In this document: piece after piece, positions 25,805-34,959 of the stretch
Layout of the letters: every line of letters begins with the position of its first letter
How positions within the stretch are numbered: position 1 is the first letter of the stretch
Source of the DNA: Hyphomicrobiaceae bacterium
GTDB taxonomy: Bacteria; Pseudomonadota; Alphaproteobacteria; Rhizobiales; Devosiaceae
NCBI GenBank assembly: GCA_020638065.1
Contig: JACKJG010000010.1
Span: forward strand, 1 to 64,000
DNA length: 64,000 nt
Direction of reading: 5' to 3'
Notes under the pieces: generated by a model
What the model saw: only the letters and a program-made list of their open reading frames with translations
Told to the model about the DNA's origin: nothing
Database searches by the model: none
Translations under genes and position numbers: made by a program

Positions 25805-27178
25805 ATGAGTGCCTCAGACAAAAATTGGGAAGACGAGCTTCCCATCCCGTTCCTTGAATACCGCCGCGACCGGCGCATTGAGGAGGTCGAGTGCATTGTG
25901 CCGGACCTCGTAGGCATGTCACGCGGCAAGGCCATGCCGTTCCACAAATTCCGGCCGGACGAAAACATCTACTTGCCGGATTCGATCTTCTACCAGACCG
26001 TCACCGGCGAATGGGTCGACATGCCCGATATCGTCGGTCAATGGGTCGAGGGCGATATGCTTCTGCGTCCGGACATGGAAACCGCATCCGCGGCGCCATG
26101 GGCTGAAGACGTAACCCTTCAGGTCATCTGTGATCTTCACCAGAGGTCGGGCGAGCCAGTCCCGCTTGCTCCGCGCAACGTCTTGAAAAAGGTGCTCGAT
26201 CTCTACAGGGAAAAGGGCTGGCAGCCGGTCGTCGCACCGGAACTCGAATTCTATCTTGTCGGCCCCAACGTCGACCCCAACCAGCCCATCGAACCGCCCA
26301 CCGGACGCACGGGCAGGCGCGGAGCAGGGCGGCAGGCCTATTCCATGGTGGCAATCGATGAATATGGGCCTGTCATCGACACGATCTACGATTTCGCCGA
26401 GGCGCAGGGTCTGGCGATCGACACGCTCATTCAGGAAGGTGGTGCCGGACAGATCGAGATGAACCTCGTTCATGGCGATCCGCTCGCGCTCGCTGACCAG
26501 GTTTTCTACTTCAAACGCGCCATCCGCGAAGCGGCGCTCAGAAATGGAAACTTCGCCACCTTCATGGCCAAGCCAATGCGCGACGAACCCGGATCGTCAA
26601 TGCATTTGCACCAGTCAGTCATTGACGTGAAAACGGGCAAGAACCTGTTTTCCGGCCCCGAAGGCGAACCGACAGCTCTTTTCATGCACTTCATTGGCGG
26701 ATCGCAGAGATACGTGCCGCAAATGTTGCCGCTTCTGGCGCCGTTCGTGAATTCCTACCGCCGTCTTGCCGGCGGGCAAAGTGCGCCAAACAATCTCGAA
26801 TGGGCTGCCGACAACCGGACCACCGGATTTCGAGTTCCGAACTCGCGGTCGGATGCGCGTCGTCTCGAAAACCGCATTATCGGCATCGATGCCAACCCCT
26901 ATCTCGCAATCGCCGCAAGCCTTGTCGCCGGTTTCAAGGGTATGATCGATGCCATCGAGCCCCGAGAGGCGGCGTCTGGTGAAATCGAAGAGGATGGGCT
27001 GCTTTTGCCACGCAGCCTTTTTGACGCCATTGCGCTGTTCGACGAAGCCGAAGACATGCGTGAACTGCTCGGGGAGGAGTTCTGCACCGTCTTCAGCGCC
27101 ATCAAGAAAGCCGAATTCAACGAATTCCAGCGCGAAATCTCGCCCTGGGAGCGTGAGCACCTCCTGCTCAACGCCTAG
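25805..27178 (+). CDS. Glutamine synthetase family, gamma-glutamylputrescine synthetase-like (copy 2)
   Basis: 457 residues, GS fold. N-terminal beta-grasp region contains VECIVPDLVGMSRGKAMP; the catalytic part contains APELEFYL, QEGGAGQIEMNL, FMAKPMRDEPGSSMHLHQS, NSYRRLAGGQSAPNNLEW and LENRIIGIDANPYLAIAAS. It differs clearly from copy 1, being closer to the glutamine-synthetase-type polyamine ligases commonly found beside PuuB in alphaproteobacteria. ATG 25805 gives the family N-terminus; longer starts enter the control region. It begins a run of three co-directional genes with the class III aminotransferase (15 bases downstream) and the FAD oxidase. Either copy could be the working PuuA. 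Confidence 0.8.
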   Translation: MSASDKNWEDELPIPFLEYRRDRRIEEVECIVPDLVGMSRGKAMPFHKFRPDENIYLPDSIFYQTVTGEWVDMPDIVGQWVEGDMLLRPDMETASAAPWAEDVTLQVICDLHQRSGEPVPLAPRNVLKKVLDLYREKGWQPVVAPELEFYLVGPNVDPNQPIEPPTGRTGRRGAGRQAYSMVAIDEYGPVIDTIYDFAEAQGLAIDTLIQEGGAGQIEMNLVHGDPLALADQVFYFKRAIREAALRNGNFATFMAKPMRDEPGSSMHLHQSVIDVKTGKNLFSGPEGEPTALFMHFIGGSQRYVPQMLPLLAPFVNSYRRLAGGQSAPNNLEWAADNRTTGFRVPNSRSDARRLENRIIGIDANPYLAIAASLVAGFKGMIDAIEPREAASGEIEEDGLLLPRSLFDAIALFDEAEDMRELLGEEFCTVFSAIKKAEFNEFQREISPWEREHLLLNA

Positions 27179-27193
27179 CCGGAAACAAATCTC

Positions 27194-28585
27194 ATGTTGG
27201 ACAATCATCTGCCTACCGCGGACCTGCAGGCCATCGACGCCGCACATCATCTCCATGCTTTCACCGACGGTGATCAACTCAACGCCAAGGGCGCGCGCAT
27301 CATTATCAAGGGTGATGGCGTTTTCATCACCGATAGTGACGGCAATCAGATTCTCGACGGAATGTCGGGCCTGTGGTGCGTCAATATCGGCTATGGCCGC
27401 GACGAGTTGGTCGAGGCTGCGGCCCGGCAAATGCGTCAATTGCCGTTTTACAATACCCTGTTCCAGACCTCGCACATTCCAGCACTCGAACTGGCGCAGC
27501 GCCTTGCGGAACTGGCGCCTGAGAATCTCAACCATGTATTTTTCAATGGCTCGGGTTCGGACAGCAACGACACCAACATTCGCATGATCCGTCACTACTG
27601 GGCACTCAAGGGCAAACCGGAAAAAACGGTCATAATCAGCCGCTGGAACGGCTATCACGGCTCGACCATGGGCGCGGCGTCTCTGGGCGGCATGAAAGGC
27701 ATGCACGCGCAAGGCGGGCTGCCGATCCCCGATATCGTCCACATCAACCAGCCCGATTGGTGGGGCGAGGGCGGTGAACTGAGCCCGGAGGAATTCGGCA
27801 TCGCCCGGGCCCGCGAACTCGAAGCCAAGATCGAAGAACTGGGCGAGGATCGTGTCGCGGCCTTCATTGCGGAACCGGTGCAGGGCGCTGGCGGCGTGAT
27901 CGTGCCACCGGACAGCTATTGGCCCGAAATCCAGCGCATTTGCGATGCGCATGAAATCCTGCTGGTCGCCGACGAGGTTATCTGTGGTTTTGGGCGCACG
28001 GGCGCTTGGTTCGGGTCCGACACCTATAATATCCGTCCCGACATCATGACGGTTGCCAAGGGCCTGACGTCTGGATACGTGCCGATGGGCGCCTCCATCG
28101 TCAGCGATGAAGTATCAGAAGTCATCAATGCGGGTGGTGAATTCGCGCATGGATATACCTATTCCGGCCATCCGGTAGCCGCCGCTGTGGCTCTCGAGAA
28201 TCTGCGCATTCTTGACGAAGAAGGTATCGTCGAGCGTGCCGGCCGGGACATTGCGCCCTATCTGAAAGAGCGTTGGGAAAGTCTCGCTGAACATCCAATG
28301 GTGGGCGAGGCGACCATCAAGGGCCTCATGGGGTCGCTCGCTTTGACGCCTGACAAGGCGTCCCGGGCCAAATTCGCCGCCGGGTCGGGAACAGTTGGCT
28401 ACATGTGCCGGGAACGCTCGTTTGAAAACAACCTCATCATGCGTCACGTGGGCGACCGCATGATCATCGCGCCACCGCTGGTCATCAGCCACGACGAAAT
28501 CGACATCCTGATCGAACGCGCCATCAAGACACTCGACGAAACCTATGCCGCCGTAAAGGCGGAAGGGCTGTGGCAGTCAGCTTGA
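27194..28585 (+). CDS. spuC: Class III aminotransferase, putrescine/polyamine-pyruvate type
   Basis: PLP-dependent omega-aminotransferase of 463 residues. PLP-binding lysine is K289 in TVAKGLTSGYVPMGA; also WNGYHGSTMGA, AAFIAEPVQGAGGVIVPP, VADEVICGFGRTG, TYSGHPVAAAVALENL. It matches SpuC-like enzymes that move the amino group of putrescine (or cadaverine, spermidine) to pyruvate, giving 4-aminobutanal. It lies 15 bases after the GS-like gene and 7 bases before puuB, so the strain may have both transaminase and gamma-glutamylated routes in one operon. Confidence 0.85.
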   Translation: MLDNHLPTADLQAIDAAHHLHAFTDGDQLNAKGARIIIKGDGVFITDSDGNQILDGMSGLWCVNIGYGRDELVEAAARQMRQLPFYNTLFQTSHIPALELAQRLAELAPENLNHVFFNGSGSDSNDTNIRMIRHYWALKGKPEKTVIISRWNGYHGSTMGAASLGGMKGMHAQGGLPIPDIVHINQPDWWGEGGELSPEEFGIARARELEAKIEELGEDRVAAFIAEPVQGAGGVIVPPDSYWPEIQRICDAHEILLVADEVICGFGRTGAWFGSDTYNIRPDIMTVAKGLTSGYVPMGASIVSDEVSEVINAGGEFAHGYTYSGHPVAAAVALENLRILDEEGIVERAGRDIAPYLKERWESLAEHPMVGEATIKGLMGSLALTPDKASRAKFAAGSGTVGYMCRERSFENNLIMRHVGDRMIIAPPLVISHDEIDILIERAIKTLDETYAAVKAEGLWQSA

Positions 28586-28592
28586 TCGGCCA

Positions 28593-29894
28593 ATGGACAT
28601 TCTGACTGTCAACGATCGGCCAGGGCACTATCCGCCGAGCTTTTACGCCGCCACGGCAGACCTGCTGAACCCGTTTCCGCGGGCCGAAGGCGAGATCGAC
28701 GCCGACGTCTGTGTGATCGGCGGTGGCTTCACCGGCCTGTCCGCCGCGCTTCATCTTGCCCGGCGGGGGTTCAGGACGGTTTTGCTCGAAGCATCGCGCG
28801 TGGGTTCAGGAGCGTCGGGCCGCAACGGCGGCCAGGTCGGTACGGGGCAAAGGCTGGAACAGACTGACCTCGAACCCATGGTGGGCCAAGAGCGCGCCCG
28901 GGCGCTGTGGGATCTGGGGCTGGAATCGGTGGCGCTGGTCAAATCACTGGCGGACGAAGCCAGCGCCGACTGCGAATGGGTGCCCGGCATCATTCATGCC
29001 GATCACCGCGCCCGCTACACCAGGCATTCGCGTCGCATCGTCGAGCACATGGCTGAACATTACGGTTACGACCAGATGCGCTTTCTGGACCGCGACGCCA
29101 TACGCGCGGAAATCGGATCCGCAGATTATGTTTCCGGCGTTCTTGATCTCGGTGGCGCGCACGTCCATCCGCTCAAATACGCATTGGCATTGGCAAGACT
29201 TGCCACCGATTTCGGCGTTCAGATACTTGAGAACAGCCGCGCGATCGAGATCGAGCCTGGCAAGAAAGTCGTCGTCAAAACCGGCTCAGCAACGATCAGG
29301 GCGGATTTCCTTATCCTCGGCCTCAACGGCTATCACAATAACATCGACACCCGCCTCGCTGCGCGTGTCATGCCCATCAACAACTTTATTGCCGTGACAG
29401 AGCCTCTTGGCGGTGAGCGTGCCAAATCGTTGATCGCAAACGATTACGCGGTGGCCGACAGCCGCTTCGTGATCAATTATTTCCGGCTGTCGCGCGACAA
29501 TCGCATGGTCTTCGGTGGTGGAGAAAGTTACGGCTACCGCTTCCCGCGCGACATCGGCGCGAAGGTTCGAAAGCCGATGCTGCAGGTCTTCCCGCAATTG
29601 GCAGATACCCGCATCGATTATGCGTGGGGCGGAACCTTGGGCATCACCATGTCGCGCCTTCCGCAGTTTGAAAAGCTGTCGGGCAACATCCTGTCGTTGT
29701 CCGGCTTCTCAGGACACGGGGTGGCCATGGCGACCCTTGCGGGCAGGATCGCATCCGAAGCGATTGCGGGACAGGCCGAACGGTTCGACCTCTTTGCGCA
29801 ATTGCCCAATCCACGCTTTCCCGGCGGAATCTTGTTGCGAACGCCGCTTCTCGCCGCGGCGATGGTCTGGTTTTCCCTGCGCGACAGGGTCTGA
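28593..29894 (+). CDS. puuB: FAD-dependent amine oxidoreductase, gamma-glutamylputrescine oxidase-like
   Basis: DAO-family flavoprotein of 433 residues. The dinucleotide-binding motif VIGGGFTGLSAALHLARRG is near residues 33-51, followed by GSGASGRNGGQ; late FAD contacts in WGGTLGITMSRLPQF and SGFSGHGVAMATLAG. This pattern is typical of PuuB/OrdL, which oxidises gamma-glutamylputrescine to the aldehyde with release of ammonia and peroxide. The start is 7 bases after the aminotransferase stop, so it is operonic. No PuuC aldehyde dehydrogenase or putrescine permease is in the window. Confidence 0.85.
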   Translation: MDILTVNDRPGHYPPSFYAATADLLNPFPRAEGEIDADVCVIGGGFTGLSAALHLARRGFRTVLLEASRVGSGASGRNGGQVGTGQRLEQTDLEPMVGQERARALWDLGLESVALVKSLADEASADCEWVPGIIHADHRARYTRHSRRIVEHMAEHYGYDQMRFLDRDAIRAEIGSADYVSGVLDLGGAHVHPLKYALALARLATDFGVQILENSRAIEIEPGKKVVVKTGSATIRADFLILGLNGYHNNIDTRLAARVMPINNFIAVTEPLGGERAKSLIANDYAVADSRFVINYFRLSRDNRMVFGGGESYGYRFPRDIGAKVRKPMLQVFPQLADTRIDYAWGGTLGITMSRLPQFEKLSGNILSLSGFSGHGVAMATLAGRIASEAIAGQAERFDLFAQLPNPRFPGGILLRTPLLAAAMVWFSLRDRV

Positions 29895-30015
29895 ACGCGC
29901 CAAAGTCCCGGGAATGATCGCCGCCGCGAATTGAACCAAATCGATTCAGCGCCAATATGTTAGACGAACACTCTGAATCGCTTCGTGAGCGAAGACTTGA
30001 TGGAGCCGAATAATA

Positions 30016-31617
30016 ATGGTGGGGATGAAGGCGCGATCGGGCGCCGATCAATCCAATCCGGTCGATATTCTGGTCATCGGCGGTGGCGTCAATGGCGCCG
30101 GGATTGCCCGCGACGCGGCAGGGCGCGGTCTGTCTGTCATTTTGTGCGAAAAGGGTGATCTTGCCGGTGCGACCTCATCGGCTTCAACCAAGCTCTTCCA
30201 TGGTGGTTTGCGCTATCTTGAATACTTCGAATTCGGGCTGGTGCGCGAAGCCCTGATCGAGCGTGAAATTCTACTGAAATCCATGCCGCACATCGCCTTT
30301 CCGATGCGATTTGTGCTGCCCATTGATGAGGATCTACGCTTCCCCGAACATGGTTCCTCGTTCGCGCGCCTGATGTCCATTGTGCCGTTTCTGGGCGGCC
30401 GCCGGCCTTCATGGCTGACCAGAACCGGCCTGTTTCTTTATGACCATTTGGGCGGGCGCGAAAACCTGCCGCCCACCGAAACCCTGGACCTGAGATCGCA
30501 TCCCGCCGGCAGACCGCTGAAATCACTCTACACACAAGCCTTCGAATACTCGGATGGCTGGGTTGATGATGCCCGTTTGGTCGTCCTGTGTGCCCGCGAC
30601 GCAGCCAATCGTGGCGCCACAATCCTGACGCGGACGCGGCTGGAGAAGGCAGACAGGGAAGGGGATCTGTGGCGCGCGGAGCTTCGAGATACCGAGACCG
30701 ACACAAGCCAGACCATCTATGCTCGCGCCTTGGTCAATGCGGCGGGACCGTGGGTCGAGGACGTGCTGCATCAGAAGCTGCGCCAGATCAGCAACGAAGG
30801 CGTGCGCCTTGTCCGGGGCAGCCACATCGTCACCAGGCGGCTTTTCGATCACGATCAGCCCTATTTCTTCCAGTTGGCCGATGGCCGGATCATTTTCGCC
30901 ATCCCGTTCCAGACAGATTTCACCCTGATCGGCACGACCGAACGCGAGCATCAGGGCGATCCCGGCAACGCCGTGTGCACCGACGAGGAAAAGCACTACC
31001 TGGTCAACGCCATCAACAATTTTTTCCGCAAGCAGATCGGCATTGACGACATCGTCTGGACCTATTCCGGCGTGCGCCCGCTCTACGATGACCATGCCGA
31101 TGATGCCACATCGGCGACGCGCGATTATGTGCTGACCGTCAGCGACGAAGTCGAGAAGGCACCTTTGCTCAACGTCTTCGGCGGCAAGATCACCACATTT
31201 AGGCATCTGTCCGAAGAAGCCATGCACCGGCTGCGCCACTGGTTTCCGGAAATGGCCAGCAAATGGACGGCCGATGCGCGGTTGCCGGGCGGTGATTTCG
31301 AATTTGGCGGCGCCAGAAAGTTGACTGCAAGGCTGAGGGAGAAATTCAGTTTTCTGGACGGAGACTGGGCCATGCGCCTGATCCGCGCCTACGGAACGGA
31401 CGCATTTGAGATGCTGGATGGGGCAGGATCCGCGAGCGATCTCGGCCAATCATTCGGCGCGACGCTGACGGCCCGCGAAGTCGACTGGATGGTCAATCGG
31501 GAATGGGCAAGAACGGCGGATGACATTCTGTGGAGACGGTCGAAACTCGGCTTGAGGATCGATGATGTGGGCAGAGCTGCTTTGAGCGGCTATCTGCACG
31601 GCCTTGGGACCGTCTAG
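30016..31617 (+). CDS. glpD: Aerobic glycerol-3-phosphate dehydrogenase
   Basis: FAD-dependent membrane-associated enzyme that oxidises sn-glycerol 3-phosphate to dihydroxyacetone phosphate and feeds electrons to ubiquinone. 533 residues, close to the family's usual length. FAD motif ILVIGGGVNGAGIARDAAGRG (about 19-39, only part needed), ATSSASTKLFHGGLRYLE, VNAAGPWVE, the substrate region GTTEREHQGDP and YSGVRPL, and C-terminal GGKITTFRHLSE. GGAG lies 11 bases before ATG 30016. Monocistronic as far as can be seen; no glycerol kinase or transporter nearby. The 3' end overlaps the convergent GGDEF-EAL gene by 4 bases. Confidence 0.9.
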   Translation: MVGMKARSGADQSNPVDILVIGGGVNGAGIARDAAGRGLSVILCEKGDLAGATSSASTKLFHGGLRYLEYFEFGLVREALIEREILLKSMPHIAFPMRFVLPIDEDLRFPEHGSSFARLMSIVPFLGGRRPSWLTRTGLFLYDHLGGRENLPPTETLDLRSHPAGRPLKSLYTQAFEYSDGWVDDARLVVLCARDAANRGATILTRTRLEKADREGDLWRAELRDTETDTSQTIYARALVNAAGPWVEDVLHQKLRQISNEGVRLVRGSHIVTRRLFDHDQPYFFQLADGRIIFAIPFQTDFTLIGTTEREHQGDPGNAVCTDEEKHYLVNAINNFFRKQIGIDDIVWTYSGVRPLYDDHADDATSATRDYVLTVSDEVEKAPLLNVFGGKITTFRHLSEEAMHRLRHWFPEMASKWTADARLPGGDFEFGGARKLTARLREKFSFLDGDWAMRLIRAYGTDAFEMLDGAGSASDLGQSFGATLTAREVDWMVNREWARTADDILWRRSKLGLRIDDVGRAALSGYLHGLGTV

Positions 31618-34157
31618 ACCGCCATCCGTTTTTTGCGGCCACCAAGGAAGTAGATCAATTCCTCGTTGGGCATCGGTCGTGCGAACACGTAGCCCTGCAG
31701 CACGTCGCAACCCATTTCGCGCAGCAATTCGACGTGGGCCATGGTCTCAACACCTTCGGCTACGACCTGAATTCCCTGAGATTTTCCAATGTCCACGATC
31801 GAGCGTGCCAATCTGGCCTGAGGTTCGCTGTTGACGATCGGCATGACGATTTGCCGATCGATTTTCAGCCTGTTGGGCCGCAATTGCAGAAGCCCGATGA
31901 TCGAGGCGTGGCCGGTGCCGAAATCGTCGACGTCGATTTCGATACCCATTTCACGCAACTGATCGATGTTCCAGGTCAGAACATCGTCCTTCTCGTCGAG
32001 AAAAATGGATTCCAACAATTCGAACGACACCTCGCCGGGCCGGATATTCAGGCCTTCGAGTGATGAAATCAGGTTCCGATCCCGCAACCTGCGCGCCGAG
32101 ACATTGACCGAGACGTGATCCACGCCCAGACCGGCATTTTGCCACTCACGCATGTCTTCGAGTGCCTGTTCAAGCACCAGCCGGTCGATGCGTGAGACCA
32201 CATTCAGGTCTTCGGCGACGTCTAGAAAATCCTGCGGCACCACGATGCCGCGTTTCGGGTGCCGCCAGCGCACGAGAGCTTCCACACCGCACAATTCCAT
32301 GGTCCTGGCGTCGATCTGGGGTTGGTAAACCGCGAAAAATTCCTCGCGTTCGAGACCGCGCATGATTTCGTCGGCTAGGCTCTTGTTGGCGACGACTTCG
32401 CGTTCCATGGCTTCGTCAAAGAACTCGTAACGGGAGCGTCCTTCGTTCTTGGCGCGGTAGAGCGCGATATCGGCGTTGATCAATAGCCGTTTGACGTCGA
32501 TTTCGTTGCCCGACTGCGTGGCAATGCCCACCGAAACGCCAAACCGGCATTCGCTGTTGTCGTAGGTCGCGGGTTCTGCCGTTCGTTCGAGAATTTCCAG
32601 CGCGAGCTGCCGCAACCGTGACTGAAAAACGTTTCGGGTCAGGAAAACCACGAATTCGTCGCCGCCAACGCGCGCGACAAGCCCGTCCTCGCCCACGCAT
32701 TCCCGCAAAATTTCCGCAGTGTGGATGAGGACAGCATCGCCCGCCGCGTGTCCGAGCGTGTCGTTGATTTGTTTGAATCGGTCTAGATCCGCATGCAGAA
32801 GTGCGACGTTCTTTTCGCCTGCATTTGCCGCAACCTCTTCCATGACCTGATCGAGCCGCCGGCGGTTCGGAAGACCGGTCAGCGCATCGTGAAGCGACAT
32901 ATGCTCCATCTCGCGTTTGGCCACTTCCAGTTCTCTGGCACGTTCTTCCGCGAGTTCTCGGGCGCGAGCCAGATCCGCAGATTTGCGATAGTCCGAGGTG
33001 ATGTCCCAGTTCACCCCGATCAGCTTCGTGCCATTGTCGGCATCGACATATGCCCGCGCGCGGCTGCGAATGTGCCTTACTTCGCCGTCAGTTCGAATGA
33101 TCCGGTAATCCTGCGTGAAGTCGCCTTCATGCTTCATCGCTTCATCGGCGATTGCCGAGGCGGCAGCCAGATCGTCGGGATGAACCGCGTGCTCCCAGCC
33201 CTGCGGCGGAATGATTCCGTCTTCGGTGGGCTCGATGCCGTACATCTCGAAGATGCGATCGTCCCACCGGGTCCTCATCGTGGTCCAGTCGTGCTCGAAA
33301 ATGCCCACCTTGGAGGCTGCAAGGGCCAACTGGTAGCGATGGGATAGCTTTGTCATGGCCTCTTCGGCCTGCTTCAGCTCCGAAATATCGATATCGGTGC
33401 CGATGACACGCGATGGCTGTCCGTTCTGGTCACGCTGCACAACACGGCCACGGCTGAGTATCCAGACCCAGTGTCCATCCTTGTGTTTTTCGCGATACTC
33501 ATACGAGACGGTCGGGCTGCCGCTCCCATAGCGTTGCGTGAGTTCTGCATTGACCCGTTCGCGGTCGTCAGGATGAACGCGTTGCAGCCATTCCTGGCGG
33601 GAATTTGGCGTCGCGTCATCCGGGCCAAGGCCGCGAATGCGCCGCCACGACATGCTGTGAAAGCGTTTGCCCGAGGTCAGGTCATTGTCCCAAATGCCCT
33701 GTTCAGCGCTCTCCACCGCCACCCGCCAGCGCAGGGCTTCGTCCGCGGCGTGCCTGGCAGTCTCTTCAGATTGCTTCTGGGCGGTAATGTCGGTGTCGCT
33801 GCCCACAATGCGCTTGGGCAAACCGTCTTCCGTCCACTCGACCCAGCGTCCCCGCGCCAGAATCCAGATATAATGTCCATCGGCGTGCCGCTCGCGGTAT
33901 TCAAGGCTGAACTCGGCCTCGCCGGTGCCCGCATATTGCCGGGCCATATACTCCCGGACGCGTTCCTGATCTTCTGGATGCAGTGTCTCCGCATACCATT
34001 CGGGGCCGCCGAACTGTATGTTCGCCTCAACCGGCACACCGCGCATGCGTTTCCAGCCGTCAGAAACCAGGGTCCTGCGATCGATTTGATCGTAGTCCCA
34101 GAATCCATGACCATCATCATCGGCCAGATAGCGCCACAAATGGTCGTCAACGCCCAT
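31614..34157 (-). CDS. PAS-PAS-PAS-GGDEF-EAL cyclic-di-GMP signalling protein
   Basis: Probable bifunctional or switchable cyclic-di-GMP enzyme in the cytoplasm; no membrane segment is seen. 847 residues from ATG 34157 (a TTG at 34205 would add 16). Three PAS/PAC units come first (PAC cores GHYIWILARGRW, GHWVWILSRGRV, GEVRHIRSRARA), then a short coiled-coil-like stretch (ARELAEERARELEVAKREME), a GGDEF domain with intact active site GGDEF near residue 496, and an EAL domain with EALVRW near 626 and DDFGTGHASI, both with the usual catalytic residues. The inhibitory RxxD site is not obvious. PAS input suggests sensing of redox, light or a small ligand. Confidence 0.88.
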   Translation of the reverse strand: MGVDDHLWRYLADDDGHGFWDYDQIDRRTLVSDGWKRMRGVPVEANIQFGGPEWYAETLHPEDQERVREYMARQYAGTGEAEFSLEYRERHADGHYIWILARGRWVEWTEDGLPKRIVGSDTDITAQKQSEETARHAADEALRWRVAVESAEQGIWDNDLTSGKRFHSMSWRRIRGLGPDDATPNSRQEWLQRVHPDDRERVNAELTQRYGSGSPTVSYEYREKHKDGHWVWILSRGRVVQRDQNGQPSRVIGTDIDISELKQAEEAMTKLSHRYQLALAASKVGIFEHDWTTMRTRWDDRIFEMYGIEPTEDGIIPPQGWEHAVHPDDLAAASAIADEAMKHEGDFTQDYRIIRTDGEVRHIRSRARAYVDADNGTKLIGVNWDITSDYRKSADLARARELAEERARELEVAKREMEHMSLHDALTGLPNRRRLDQVMEEVAANAGEKNVALLHADLDRFKQINDTLGHAAGDAVLIHTAEILRECVGEDGLVARVGGDEFVVFLTRNVFQSRLRQLALEILERTAEPATYDNSECRFGVSVGIATQSGNEIDVKRLLINADIALYRAKNEGRSRYEFFDEAMEREVVANKSLADEIMRGLEREEFFAVYQPQIDARTMELCGVEALVRWRHPKRGIVVPQDFLDVAEDLNVVSRIDRLVLEQALEDMREWQNAGLGVDHVSVNVSARRLRDRNLISSLEGLNIRPGEVSFELLESIFLDEKDDVLTWNIDQLREMGIEIDVDDFGTGHASIIGLLQLRPNRLKIDRQIVMPIVNSEPQARLARSIVDIGKSQGIQVVAEGVETMAHVELLREMGCDVLQGYVFARPMPNEELIYFLGGRKKRMAV

Positions 34158-34306
34158 AAGCGCTCTGCCACTCTGGCGTTTTGCTGCCGTTCCGGTTTTC
34201 CGCAATGCTGCGCTACCCCCAAATTCTGATCGTAAATTAGCCTAAGGGGGTAAAGAGAGTGTTTTCCGGGGCGCGTGCTGAAGCGGCTGGAACCAGATCG
34301 GCGCAC

Positions 34307-34340
34307 AAAACAAAACCGGCGCGAATTTAGTTCGCGCCGG
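34307..34340 (-). terminator. Rho-independent terminator of the cytochrome c pseudogene
   Basis: On the minus strand a perfect 10-base stem CCGGCGCGAA / TTCGCGCCGG with loop CTAAA is followed by TTTTGTTTT. It lies 29 bases beyond the stop codon of the broken cytochrome gene, so the old gene boundary is preserved. Confidence 0.85.
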
Positions 34341-34368
34341 CCAATCGTTGTTCCCGAAAGCGGGTGAA

Positions 34369-34810
34369 TTATTCGGCGGGTGCGTCCGCACCGTCGGCCG
34401 GCACGTAATCCGGCGAAAATGTCAGCAGATAGGCAGCAACTGCTTCGCGGTCGGCAATGTCGGAAAGTCCGGCAAATGCCATTTTGGTGCCCTGCACGAA
34501 GTCGCGCGGCTTTTCCAGATACTCAACGGGAATCTCTGGCGTCAGAACAAGGCCTTTGCTTCCGCCGCAGCACGATCATAGCGTTGCTGTATGACTTTTC
34601 CTCGGTCCCAGCCATTTTTGACCGTACATTGTTGAGAATGGGGCCGACGCGGTTCTTGGCGCCGTCACCAACCTGATATTGGGCTTTGCACTGCTTGAAG
34701 ACGATTTTCTCCTGCGCGATCGATGCCGTCCTGCGCCCACAGCGCTGCAGCAGCAAAGTTCCTGCGACAACGAAAGCACAAAGGGCACAGGTAAAGGCAG
34801 CTCGCATCAT
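34369..34810 (-). pseudogene. Disrupted class I c-type cytochrome
   Basis: Remnant of a small exported cytochrome c (c2/c550 type). The start (MMRAAFTCALCAFVVAGTL) is a signal peptide with GGAG upstream. The parts lie in different frames: AAALWAQDGIDRAGE in one, KIVFKQCKAQYQVGDGAKNR and VGPILNN in the next, YGQKWLGP in another, and finally LVLTPEIPVEYLEKPRDFVQGTKMAFAGL, DREAVAAYLLTFSPDYVPAD, which is a typical cytochrome c C-terminus with the axial Met in TKMAF. Several one-base indels are needed, and the haem motif CxxCH reads CKAQY, so the second Cys and the His are lost. Even with frames repaired it could not bind haem normally. A local consensus error is possible but would not easily explain the motif change. 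Confidence 0.8.
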
Positions 34811-34868
34811 AGACTCCAATTTGTGATCGCGGGTTTGCCGCGGATATAGGCCGCATAAACGCGAAAGA

Positions 34869-34884
34869 CTTGATCTGCGTCAAG
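34869..34884. promoter_or_regulatory. FNR/FixK-type anaerobox
   Basis: CTTGATCTGCGTCAAG contains TTGATCTGCGTCAA, a textbook FNR/FnrN/FixK half-site pair with a 4-base spacer. Its centre is 66 bases before the start codon of the broken cytochrome (minus strand) and 83 bases before the SDR (plus strand). The distance to the cytochrome suits a site at about -41.5 of that promoter. Confidence 0.7.
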
Positions 34885-34959
34885 GCCGATATCCGGGCGA
34901 ATAGTCGCAACGCCCGCAAAGTGATAACAGACTTGCTGATTACTTAATTTGGCAAAGTC

